From Agrococcus beijingensis (GTDB taxonomy: Bacteria; Actinomycetota; Actinomycetes; Actinomycetales; Microbacteriaceae), in the NCBI RefSeq assembly GCF_030758955.1, contig NZ_CP132360.1, positions 2,362,995 to 2,426,994 on the forward strand: DNA of 64,000 bases, written 5' to 3'. Of the stretch, positions 54,182-61,972 are shown one piece after another. The position numbers were made by a program, and so were the translations under genes. The notes under the pieces are model-generated. The model was not told where the DNA came from. It did not search any database and saw only the letters and a program-made list of their open reading frames with translations. The stretch's first letter is position 1. Every line of letters starts with the position of its first letter.

Positions 54182-57100
54182 ATGACGAGCAACGAGGCTC
54201 CCGTCGCCGATTGGGTGACGATCCCGGATCTGTACCGCGACCCCTTCCCGATCTACGAGCGCCTGCGCGCCGAGGGCGGCGTGCACTGGGTGCCAGCCGT
54301 CGGCCGCTACCTGATCACCTCCTACGCGGCCGTGCACGAGACCGAGCTCGACCAGACCGTCTTCTCGGCGAACGAGCAGGGCTCGCTGCAGATCCGCGCG
54401 ATGGGGCACTCGATGCTGCGGCGCGACGACCCCGAGCACTACCTCGAGCGCAAGGCCTGGCAGCCGACGCTGCGCCCGGGCGTCGTCAAGCGCCACTGGC
54501 GGGGCGTGTTCGAGGAGGTCGCGGAGCAGCACCTCGACGCGATGATCGCGAAGGGGGAGGGCGCCGACCTGATCTGGGACTTCGCGGCGCCGTTCGCCGC
54601 CGAGAGCCTGCGTCGGATCCTGGGGCTCCACAACGCCACCCAGCAGGATCTGCAGCGCTGGTCGCAGACCCTCATCGACGCCACCGGCAACTACGCCGAC
54701 GACCCGGAGGTGTGGGCGAAGGGCAAGCGCTCCTTCGACGAGGTCGACGCGGTGCTCGACGAGATGCTGCCGTGGCACGCGGCCAACCCGAACGAGTCGC
54801 TGCTGTCGCAGCTGCTGCGCATCCCCGACTACGAGATGCCGATGGAGCGCATCCGCGCCAACGTCAAGATGACGATCGGCGGCGGGCTGAACGAGCCGCG
54901 CGACGTGCTCGGCGTCGCCGCCTGGGGGCTGCTCGCCCACCCCGAGCAGCGCCGCGCCGTCGAGGCCGACCCGAGCCTCTGGCACGCGGCCTTCGACGAG
55001 ACGCTCCGCTGGATCGCCCCGATCGGCCTCTACTCCCGCCAGACCACCCGCGAGGTCGAGCTCACCGGCGTGCGGCTGCCCGCGGGGGCGCGGCTGGGCA
55101 TCTGCATCCTCTCCGCCAACCGCGACGAGCGGGTCTGGGACGACGCATCCGCCTTCGACATCCGCCGTGAGGTCAAGCCGCACCTGGCCTTCAGCAAGGG
55201 CGTGCACGTGTGCCTCGGCGCCTGGGTCGCGCGCTCCGAGATCGCCGACGTGGCGCTGCCGATGCTGTTCGAACGGCTCCAGGGGCTCGAGCTCGTGCCC
55301 GAGCGGCCGGCCGAGATCGGCGGATGGGTCTTCCGCGGCATGCTGCAGCTGCCGGTGCGCTGGTCGTCGGTGACGACGCGCACCGCTGGCGGGCCCGCAC
55401 CCGCCGCGGCCGTCGCCGCCGGCCCCGCCCCGCGCATCGGCATCGTCGGCTCGGGGCCGGCCGGCAGCTTCACCGCGCAGGCGCTGCGCCGCAGGCTCCC
55501 GGGTGCCGAGATCGACGTGCTCGATGCGCTGCCGGTGCCCTACGGGCTGATCCGCTCGGGCGTCGCCGCCGACCACCACGGCACGAAGTCGGTCGCGCGG
55601 CAGTTCGACCGGCTGTTCCTGCAGGACGGGGTGCGGTTCCGCGGCAACCTGCGCGTCGGCACGGGCTCCGGTGCGGACTCCGACGGCACGACGCCCGCCG
55701 CCGGCGGCACGTCGATCGAGGCGCTCCGAGGCGCCTACGACGCCGTGGTGCTCGCGACCGGGCTGCGGCTCGACCGCCCGCTCGGCATCCCCGGCTGCGA
55801 GCCCGGGCGTGCGCTCAGCGGCGTGCACGGCGCCGGTCGCATCACGCGCCTCCTGAACGCGCATCCTGACGAGCCGGCCGCGACCTCCCTCGGCGCGACG
55901 ACGACCATCGTCGGCCACGGCAACGTCGCCGTGGACGTCGTGCGGCTGCTGGCGCGCGACGAGGCGGAGCTCGACGGCACCGACGTCGACGACGAGGCGC
56001 GGCGGGTGCTGGTCTCCGAGCTGCGCACGATCCACGTCGTCGGCCGCAGCGCGCCGACGGCCGCGAAGTTCGACCCCGTCATGGTGCGCGAGCTGGCGGG
56101 CCTGGCGGGCGTCGCGCATCACGTGCACGGTGCCGATCTGCAGCTGGTCGAGCCGGGCAAGGACGCCCGCGTCGACGCGGTGCGACTGCTTGACGAGACG
56201 CGCCCGAGCCTGCCGCGCGTCACGGTGCACTGGTGGTTCGGCCTCACGCCTGAGCGGCTCGAGGGCGACGGCTCGGTCGAGCGCATCGTGTTCGTCGGTG
56301 CCGACGCCCAGGCAGAGGTGTCGATCCCGACCGACTCGGTGGTGACGGCGGTCGGCTTCGCCGGCGACGCCGAGTCGCTCGCCGTGCCCGGTGCTCACCA
56401 GGACGGCCGGGTGGAGGCGGGCCTCTACACCGCTGGCTGGCTGCGGCGCGGCCCGCGCGGCACCATCCCCGATCAGCGCACCGATGCCCGCGAGCTCGCG
56501 CGCACCATTGCCGAGGATCTCGAGACCGGCGCGGTGCCGATCGGCGCTCCGGGCCTGCCCGAGGTCGCCGGCGAGATCGGCTTCGACGGCTGGCGCCGCA
56601 TCGACGTGCGCGAGCAGCTCGGCGCCGCGCCCGGGCGCTCGCGGGCGAAGCTGCGCGGTGTCGCCGCCATGCTCGAGGCCGCGGCCGACGACACGATCCC
56701 GCTGCCCGAGATCACGGCGGTGGCGGATGCGTCCGGTGACGCCGGCAGCGTCGGGAGGGCGCCGGTGACGGTGCTGTTCGGCACCGAGTCGGGCGGCGCC
56801 GAGCTGGTCGCCGAAGAGCTGCGGCGCACCCTCGCGGCTCGAGCGGATGTCGTGGTGCAGGATCTCGCCGACATCACGCCCGACGACCTCGACGCATCCC
56901 GACTGCACCTCGTGGTCTGCGCCACCTACGGCGACGGCGAAGTGCCGACGTCGGCGCGGCCGTTCCATCGGGCGCTCGCGGCGCGCCCCGACCTCGCGGG
57001 CCTGCGCTACGCCGTGTTCGGCATGGGCGACCGCAGCTACACGAAGACCTACTCGCGCGGCAGCGAGCTCGTCGACGAGGCGCTCGCGGCCTGCGGTGCC

Positions 57101-57217
57101 CAGCGGCTCGGCGAGTACGGCCGGCACGACGCGGGCGGCCCTGTGCCGGCTGCCGAGGCGGCGGTCGACTGGGCCGAGGGGGTGCTCTCGGAGGTGCTGG
57201 CGCCCGTGGCTGCCTAG
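54182..57217 (+). CDS. Self-sufficient cytochrome P450: P450 - adrenodoxin-reductase-like FAD domain - FMN/flavodoxin-like domain
   Basis: 1011 residues in one open frame. P450 domain (about 1-400): E-T-L-R at 273-276 (ExxR) and heme loop FSKGVHVCLG with thiolate Cys344. The I-helix reads GGGLNEPRD (233-241), without the usual acid-Thr pair. FAD/NADP domain (about 415-850) of the FprA/adrenodoxin reductase type: GIVGSGPAG (420-428), YGLIRSGVAADH, VGHGNVAVDVVR (577-588), GWLRRGPRGTIP. FMN domain (about 860-1005): LFGTESGGAELVAEEL, CATYGDGEVPTS, FGMGDRSYTKTYSRG, like MioC and sulfite-reductase flavodoxin domains. Electrons would pass NADPH to FAD to FMN to heme. Substrate unknown; LysR divergent. 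ATG 54182 follows GAGGA. Confidence 0.92.
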   Translation: MTSNEAPVADWVTIPDLYRDPFPIYERLRAEGGVHWVPAVGRYLITSYAAVHETELDQTVFSANEQGSLQIRAMGHSMLRRDDPEHYLERKAWQPTLRPGVVKRHWRGVFEEVAEQHLDAMIAKGEGADLIWDFAAPFAAESLRRILGLHNATQQDLQRWSQTLIDATGNYADDPEVWAKGKRSFDEVDAVLDEMLPWHAANPNESLLSQLLRIPDYEMPMERIRANVKMTIGGGLNEPRDVLGVAAWGLLAHPEQRRAVEADPSLWHAAFDETLRWIAPIGLYSRQTTREVELTGVRLPAGARLGICILSANRDERVWDDASAFDIRREVKPHLAFSKGVHVCLGAWVARSEIADVALPMLFERLQGLELVPERPAEIGGWVFRGMLQLPVRWSSVTTRTAGGPAPAAAVAAGPAPRIGIVGSGPAGSFTAQALRRRLPGAEIDVLDALPVPYGLIRSGVAADHHGTKSVARQFDRLFLQDGVRFRGNLRVGTGSGADSDGTTPAAGGTSIEALRGAYDAVVLATGLRLDRPLGIPGCEPGRALSGVHGAGRITRLLNAHPDEPAATSLGATTTIVGHGNVAVDVVRLLARDEAELDGTDVDDEARRVLVSELRTIHVVGRSAPTAAKFDPVMVRELAGLAGVAHHVHGADLQLVEPGKDARVDAVRLLDETRPSLPRVTVHWWFGLTPERLEGDGSVERIVFVGADAQAEVSIPTDSVVTAVGFAGDAESLAVPGAHQDGRVEAGLYTAGWLRRGPRGTIPDQRTDARELARTIAEDLETGAVPIGAPGLPEVAGEIGFDGWRRIDVREQLGAAPGRSRAKLRGVAAMLEAAADDTIPLPEITAVADASGDAGSVGRAPVTVLFGTESGGAELVAEELRRTLAARADVVVQDLADITPDDLDASRLHLVVCATYGDGEVPTSARPFHRALAARPDLAGLRYAVFGMGDRSYTKTYSRGSELVDEALAACGAQRLGEYGRHDAGGPVPAAEAAVDWAEGVLSEVLAPVAA

Positions 57218-58404
57218 GCCTCGCCCATGGGCTCCTTCGGCAGCTTCCGCACGCGCGCCCGGCGCTTCGGCCGCGCCGGGATCATCGAGCGCATCTCCTC
57301 GAGCCTGCCGAAGCACAGCAGCCGGTCCTCGGCGTGCAGCACCTCGCTGCCCTTCGGCGTCGGGATCACGGTGGTGCCGCGGTGGAGCGTCAGCACGGTG
57401 ATGTCGCGGGCGCCGAGGCCCGACTCGGCGAGCGTCCTGCCGACCAGGTCGGCGTCGCCGTGCACGACCAGCTCGGCCACGCCGAAGCCGGTCGAGACGC
57501 TCAGCCGCTCGCGCACGTCGATCTGCGGGAAGGCGACCTGGTTGTCGATGTAGTCGATGATCGCGCCGGCGACGTCGAGCCGCGTCGCCGTCTCGATGCC
57601 CTCGAGGCCCGGGGAGGAGTTGACCTCCATCACGAGCGGCCCGTCATTGCCCTCGAGCATGTCGACGCCGGCGACCTTGAGGCCCATGATCTGCGCGGCG
57701 CGCACCGCGACGCGCTCGTAGTCGGGATCGAGCGTGACCGCCTCGACGCTGCCGCCGCGGTGCACGTTGGAGCGGAACTCGTCGCCCTGCGCGCTGCGCC
57801 GCATCGCGGCGACGACGCGGTCGCCGACGACCAGGGCGCGGATGTCGCGGCCCCTGCTCTCGGCCACGAAGTGCTGGATCAGCACCTGCTGCCGCGTGCT
57901 CTGCAGCGTCTCGATGATCGCCTCGGCCACCTTGATCGTGGGCGCGAGGATGACGCCGATGCCCTGCGTGCCCTCGAGCAGCTTCAGCACCACGGGGGCG
58001 CCGCCGACCCGCTCGATCGCCGGGATCACGTCGGCGCGGTCGCGCACGAAGGTCGTCGCCGGCATGTCGATGTCGTGGCGCGCCAGGATCTGGGTGGCCC
58101 GCAGCTTGTCGCGCGAGTTGGTGATGCCGTTGGCCGTGTTGGGCGTGTAGACGTCCATCTGCTCGAACTGCCGCACGACGGCGGTGCCGAAGTAGGTGAT
58201 CGAGTTGCCGATGCGCGGCAGGATCGCGTCGTAGTCGGTGAGCTGCCGGCCGCGGAACTGCAGGTCGGGCGCGTCGCCGGCGAGATCGATCGCGAAGCGC
58301 AGGGTGTTGAGCACCTTGACGTCGTGGCCGCGATCGACGGCTGCGGCACGCAGGCGCCTCGTGCTGTACGAGCGCGGAGCGCGGGAGAGGATGGCGAGCC
58401 TCAT
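57214..58404 (-). CDS. RimK-like ATP-grasp ligase with C-terminal RCK_C (TrkA_C) domain
   Basis: 396 residues. The first 300 are a RimK/LysX-type ATP-grasp ligase: LPRIGNSITYFGTAVVRQFE, KLLEGTQGIGVILA, SRGRDIRALVVGDRVVAAMRR and VAGVDMLEGNDGPLVMEVNSSPGLEGIE, with E and N as Mg ligands. Such enzymes add glutamates to ribosomal protein S6 or another acceptor. The last 100 residues (FGVAELVVHGDADLVGRTLAESGLGARDITVLTLHRG) form a TrkA_C/RCK_C regulatory domain, an odd addition. Its stop and that of the P450 gene share CTAG. Divergent from the PF05618 gene. Confidence 0.88.
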   Translation of the reverse strand: MRLAILSRAPRSYSTRRLRAAAVDRGHDVKVLNTLRFAIDLAGDAPDLQFRGRQLTDYDAILPRIGNSITYFGTAVVRQFEQMDVYTPNTANGITNSRDKLRATQILARHDIDMPATTFVRDRADVIPAIERVGGAPVVLKLLEGTQGIGVILAPTIKVAEAIIETLQSTRQQVLIQHFVAESRGRDIRALVVGDRVVAAMRRSAQGDEFRSNVHRGGSVEAVTLDPDYERVAVRAAQIMGLKVAGVDMLEGNDGPLVMEVNSSPGLEGIETATRLDVAGAIIDYIDNQVAFPQIDVRERLSVSTGFGVAELVVHGDADLVGRTLAESGLGARDITVLTLHRGTTVIPTPKGSEVLHAEDRLLCFGRLEEMRSMIPARPKRRARVRKLPKEPMGEA

Positions 58405-58438
58405 TCTGGGCACACTGCCTTCCTGGTTGGATGAGCGC

Positions 58439-58927
58439 ATGGGCGACGACCATCCTGGCACCTCGGCGAGCGTCGGGTGGCGCGAGTGGATCGCCCTGCC
58501 CGACCTCGGTGTCGCGCAGGTGAAGGCCAAGCTCGACACCGGTGCGCGCACGAGCGCGCTGCACGCCTTCGACCTCGAGGAGTTCACGCGCGACGGCGCC
58601 GAGTGGGTGCGCTTCTCGGTGCATCCGTGGCAGCGCTCGCAGGCCGACCAGGTCGTCGTCGAGTGCCCCGTGCACGACCGTCGCGTCGTGCGCTCCTCGA
58701 CCGGCCACGAGCAGTCGCGCATCGTCATCCGCACAGCACTCGCGCTGCGGGGGCGCACGATCACGACCGAGGTGACCCTCTCGCGACGCGACGAGATGGG
58801 GTTCCGGATGCTCGTGGGGCGCGAGGCGCTCCGCCAGGGCTTCGTGGTCGATGCGTCGCGCTCCTACCTCGGCGGGCGCCCCGCGCGCGCCGTTCGGCGA
58901 CGGAACCTGGGTCGCGATGGCGCGTGA
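58439..58927 (+). CDS. RimB-like PF05618 'ATP-dependent zinc protease' family protein
   Basis: 162 residues. WREWIALPDLGVAQVKAKLDTGARTSALHAFDLEEF shows the D-T-G-A motif of PF05618, a retropepsin-like fold despite the zinc-protease name. The end MGFRMLVGREALRQGFVVDASRSYLGG is also typical. In Pseudomonas the equivalent RimB modulates RimK-made glutamate tails, so facing the RimK-like gene is meaningful. ATG 58439 is chosen; an in-frame ATG at 58391 would overlap the divergent gene's start. Confidence 0.85.
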   Translation: MGDDHPGTSASVGWREWIALPDLGVAQVKAKLDTGARTSALHAFDLEEFTRDGAEWVRFSVHPWQRSQADQVVVECPVHDRRVVRSSTGHEQSRIVIRTALALRGRTITTEVTLSRRDEMGFRMLVGREALRQGFVVDASRSYLGGRPARAVRRRNLGRDGA

Positions 58928-59921
58928 GTCGTTCGCGATCGGCGGCCTGCGGGTGCGGCCGGGGCAGGCGAAGAGCGTCGACCTGCCGATCGCGCGGCTC
59001 GTCACGGGCGGCGACGTCTCGTTGCCGGTGCGCGTCGTGCACGGCATCGAGCCCGGCCCGGCGGTGTGGCTCGACGCGGCCGTGCACGGCGACGAGGTCG
59101 TCGGCGTCGAGGTGATCCGCCAGGTGCTGGCGTCGGTCTCGCCGCGCACGCTGCGCGGCACGCTGGTCGCCGTGCCGGTGGTGAACGTGCTCGGCTTCAT
59201 GACGGGCGACCGCTACCTGCCCGACCGCCGCGACCTGAACCGCTCGTTCCCCGGCTCTGCGCGCGGGTCGCTCGCGAGCCGCATCGCGCACCTGCTGATG
59301 ACCGAGGTGGTGGGGCGCTGCGATGTGGGCATCGACCTGCACACCGGCTCCGACCGCCGCGACAACCTGCCGCAGATCCGCGCCGACCTCGACGACCCCG
59401 AGACGCGCAGGCTCGCCGAGGCGTTCGGGGCGCCGGTGATGCTGCACGCGCGGCTGCGCGACGGCTCGCTGCGGCAGGCCGCCCGCGACGCCGGCGCGAT
59501 CGCCCTGCTCTACGAGGGCGGAGAGGCGCTGCGCCTCGAGGAGGCGCCGATCGTCGCGGGAGTGGCGGGCGTGCTGCGGGTGCTGGCGGCGCTCGGCATG
59601 CTCGACGACGCCCCGGCGCCGGAGGTCGCGTCGGCCACCAGTCGCAGCAGCGGCTGGGTGCGGTCGCGCGGCGAGGGCATCCTGCACCTCGAGGTGGCGC
59701 TGGGCGATCAGGTCGTCGCCGGCCAGCGGCTGGGACGGGTGGCGGATGCGTTCAGCACGCGGGGCAGGCTGGTGCGGGCCGATCGGGCCGGGCTGGTCAT
59801 CGGCCTCGCGCGCGCCCCGATCGTGCACGCGGGCGACGCGGTCGCGCACATCGCCGAGCTGCTCGACGAGCCGGCTGCGCCCGGTCGCCTGCTGCGCCGA
59901 CCGCCTGAGCCGACCTGCTGA
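58917..59921 (+). CDS. Succinylglutamate desuccinylase/aspartoacylase (AstE/AspA) family protein
   Basis: 334 residues, zinc carboxypeptidase fold. Metal-binding H-x2-E is HGDEVVG, the later His is in DVGIDLHTG, and DRRDLNRSFPG is the family's N-R-x-F-P-G substrate motif. A C-terminal beta-rich lipoyl-like segment (about 240-320, GEGILHLEVALGDQVVAGQ) follows. The members hydrolyse N-acyl amino acids. Overlap of 11 bases with the RimB-like gene and the RimK-like gene opposite suggest a joint role in amide or peptide-tail turnover. Its stop lies in a 13-base tandem repeat. Confidence 0.87.
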   Translation: MARESFAIGGLRVRPGQAKSVDLPIARLVTGGDVSLPVRVVHGIEPGPAVWLDAAVHGDEVVGVEVIRQVLASVSPRTLRGTLVAVPVVNVLGFMTGDRYLPDRRDLNRSFPGSARGSLASRIAHLLMTEVVGRCDVGIDLHTGSDRRDNLPQIRADLDDPETRRLAEAFGAPVMLHARLRDGSLRQAARDAGAIALLYEGGEALRLEEAPIVAGVAGVLRVLAALGMLDDAPAPEVASATSRSSGWVRSRGEGILHLEVALGDQVVAGQRLGRVADAFSTRGRLVRADRAGLVIGLARAPIVHAGDAVAHIAELLDEPAAPGRLLRRPPEPTC

Positions 59922-59941
59922 GCCGACCGCCTGAGCCGACC
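59905..59941 (+). repeat. Three-copy 13-base-period repeat across the end of the AstE-like gene
   Basis: CTGAGCCGACC begins at 59905, 59918 and 59931, with a degenerate fourth unit after. The second copy contains the TGA stop of the deacylase gene (59919-59921). Beyond it CGGCTGACCTCAGCCG (59941-59956) is self-complementary and overlaps the stop of the convergent TauE/SafE gene, so it may act as a short terminator. Confidence 0.75.
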
Positions 59942-59949
59942 GGCTGACC

Positions 59950-60702
59950 TCAGCCGACCAGCCCGAGCCCGCCGGTCACGATCAGCGCGACGCCGCCCAG
60001 CACCGACAGCCCGATGATCGCCCAGCGCACGACGGTGCGGCTCACCAGGTGCGCGAGCCGGTTGCCGAGCAGCACGCCCGCGACCACCGGCACCGCGAGC
60101 ACGAGCCACGCCCACAGCGGCCAGTCGGGCGATCCCTCGGGCGCGACGAACGGCCGCACCGCCACGATGGCGCCGCTGATCAGCACCCAGAAGGGCTGCA
60201 TGGTGGCGACGAAGGTGCGGTCCTGCCAGCCCGACAGCAGCGAGTAGACGCCGACGGCGGGCGCGCCCATGCCGACGCTCGAGTTGAGCACGCCGATGGC
60301 GGTGCCGGTCGCGACGCGCAGCACCGGGCCGTCGTGCGTGCGCGCGGTGCGGGTGAACGCCACGCTGATCACGACGCCGACGACGGCGATCACGCCCACC
60401 GCGATGCGCAGCACGTCGGTGTCGAGCCCCTTCGCCAGCAGCAACCCCGGCACCATCAGCGCCAGCGCCGGGATCGCGATCCACAGCAGCCGCCGCCAGT
60501 CGACCTCGCGCCAGACCTTCGGCAGGATGATGATGCAGGCGATCGCGCCATAGAGGTTCACGACCAGCACCGCCGCCAGCGGTCCGGCCACCAGCGCGAT
60601 GGCCGGGGTGACCACCAGGCCCCAGCCCATGCCGATCATGCGCTGCCCGGCGGCGCCGATGAGCACCGCGACGAGCGCGACGACGAACGAGAGCAGGTCC
60701 AC
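59950..60702 (-). CDS. TauE/SafE (TSUP) family membrane exporter, copy 1
   Basis: 250 residues with eight hydrophobic segments. GAAGQRMIGMGWGLVVTPAIALVAGPL and VLNSSVGMGAPAVGVYSL are the two TSUP repeats. The family moves sulfite, sulfoacetate or other organic anions. GTG 60702 is eight bases after the IclR stop, so an IclR-TSUP operon is likely. It is clearly related to the copy at 62927-63688, sharing ATMQPFWV and TRTA-x-T-x-DGP. Confidence 0.88.
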   Translation of the reverse strand: MDLLSFVVALVAVLIGAAGQRMIGMGWGLVVTPAIALVAGPLAAVLVVNLYGAIACIIILPKVWREVDWRRLLWIAIPALALMVPGLLLAKGLDTDVLRIAVGVIAVVGVVISVAFTRTARTHDGPVLRVATGTAIGVLNSSVGMGAPAVGVYSLLSGWQDRTFVATMQPFWVLISGAIVAVRPFVAPEGSPDWPLWAWLVLAVPVVAGVLLGNRLAHLVSRTVVRWAIIGLSVLGGVALIVTGGLGLVG

Positions 60703-60709
60703 GCCGGCG

Positions 60710-61423
60710 TCAGCGCAGGTCGGCTTCGATGGCGCGGGCGGTGCGCTGCACGGCGGCGCCCATCGCATCCGTGTCGGGCTGTCCGACCGTGACCACCGCC
60801 ACCGACGCATCCGTCGAGCCCCGGCTGACGATCGGTGCGCCGACCGACGTGATGCCCTGGATCACCTCGTTCGCGCTCACGGCCCACCCGCGCCGCCGCA
60901 TGACCTCGACCTCGGGGTGCATCGGCTCGTCGTGGCCGAGCGCGCGCCAGGTGGCGGCGTCGAGCATCGACTGCAGGGCGATGCCGGGCGCGCCCAGCGC
61001 GATCGGGTGGCGGTGGCCGGGGTGCTGGGCGACGGATGCGTTGACCCCCCTGGGCACGGCCGTCACGAGGGTGACGGCGTCGTCGCCGTCGCGCACCGCG
61101 AGGAACGCGGTGGCGCCGAGCTCGTCGGCGAGCTGCTGCAGGTGGGGGAGGGAGGCCGACTGCAGGTCGTGCTCGACGTCGCGGGCGAGGATCACCAGCT
61201 GCGGGCCGAGCGACAGCAGGCCGGCGGGGTCGCGCACGACGAGCCGGTGCTCCTCGAGCGTGCGCACGAGCCGGTAGGCGACCGAGCGGTGCACGCCCAG
61301 CCGGTCGGCGAGCTGCTGGATCGTCTGGCGGCCGTGGTCGGCGAGCAGCGAGAGCGCGGTCAGGCCGCGCGAGAGCGTCTGCGATCCCGAGGTGTCGGGT
61401 CGGGTCTCGGCGTCAGTCGGCAT
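60710..61423 (-). CDS. IclR-family transcriptional regulator
   Basis: 237 residues. Helix-turn-helix at about 15-75 (TLSRGLTALSLLADHGRQTIQQLADRLGVHRSVAYRLVRTLEEH) and an IclR effector domain from about 80 (LSLGPQLVILARDVEHDLQSASLPHLQQLADELGATAFLAV). It probably controls the TSUP gene directly downstream. Ligand is unknown, likely a small organic acid. Confidence 0.9.
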   Translation of the reverse strand: MPTDAETRPDTSGSQTLSRGLTALSLLADHGRQTIQQLADRLGVHRSVAYRLVRTLEEHRLVVRDPAGLLSLGPQLVILARDVEHDLQSASLPHLQQLADELGATAFLAVRDGDDAVTLVTAVPRGVNASVAQHPGHRHPIALGAPGIALQSMLDAATWRALGHDEPMHPEVEVMRRRGWAVSANEVIQGITSVGAPIVSRGSTDASVAVVTVGQPDTDAMGAAVQRTARAIEADLR

Positions 61424-61509
61424 CGTCGCTCGCTCTCGTCAGCGCATCCGCCGCGTGCACGGATGCCCGGGCCGAGCGGATGCCTTGTTGCAAGCATAGA
61501 ACACCGCGT

Positions 61510-61944
61510 TCAGATAGTGGCACGATGGCGGGTCCGCGGCACGTGCGCGATGGGCTGTGGCTCGGCGGTGATGAGCTCGCGGAACCCGGGGCACTGCGCG
61601 AAGTCGCTGTGCTCGCACGACTGCAGGTGGCGGATCACCGCAAGCGCCGCGTCGAGCTCGGCCCGACGCCGCTCGAGCGCCGACACCTGGTCGGCGAGCA
61701 TCGCGTGCCGCTCGGCGGCGCTCGAGGTGCCCAGCACCGAGCGGATCGCCGCGAGCGACATGCCCGCGTCCTGGCCGCGCAGGATCGTGCCGATGCGCAT
61801 CCTCGCCGACTCGTCGTAGCGGCGCTTGCCCCCGACCCGGCTGGTGGGCTCGAGCACGCCCTGCGACTCCCAGTGCCGCAGCACGTGCGCAGCCAGGCCG
61901 AACTCGGCCGCGAGCTCGCCGATCGACAGCAGACTTGACCTCAT
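61510..61944 (-). CDS. MerR-family regulator with C-terminal cysteines
   Basis: 144 residues. MerR winged helix: LLSIGELAAEFGLAAHVLRHWESQGVLEPTSRVGGKRRYDESARMRIGTI, then a dimerisation helix and a C-terminal C-x7-C (CEHSDFAQC). The cysteines could sense thiols, metal or redox change, as in SoxR-like proteins, though the spacing is not the SoxR iron-sulfur pattern. The ATG at 61944 lies inside a 24-base operator-like dyad that also covers the promoter of the divergent oxidoreductase. Confidence 0.88.
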   Translation of the reverse strand: MRSSLLSIGELAAEFGLAAHVLRHWESQGVLEPTSRVGGKRRYDESARMRIGTILRGQDAGMSLAAIRSVLGTSSAAERHAMLADQVSALERRRAELDAALAVIRHLQSCEHSDFAQCPGFRELITAEPQPIAHVPRTRHRATI

Positions 61945-61965
61945 GTCGACATGAAGTCACATGCT
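61935..61965 (+). promoter_or_regulatory. MerR-type promoter: TTGACC, 19-base spacer with dyad, CATGCT
   Basis: TTGACC (61935-61940) and CATGCT (61960-61965) are 19 bases apart, the stretched spacer typical of MerR-activated promoters. The spacer region carries a 24-base dyad: TGACCTCATGTC (61936-61947) against GACATGAAGTCA (61948-61959), one mismatch. Transcription would begin near 61972, at the ATG of the oxidoreductase. Confidence 0.75.
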
Positions 61966-61972
61966 GGTGCGC

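Noticed and set aside
54059..57316. A 1085-codon antisense frame opposite the P450 fusion
   Set aside because: The translation has no domain motif and mirrors the codon bias of the P450 frame. The plus-strand product has clear catalytic motifs in three domains.
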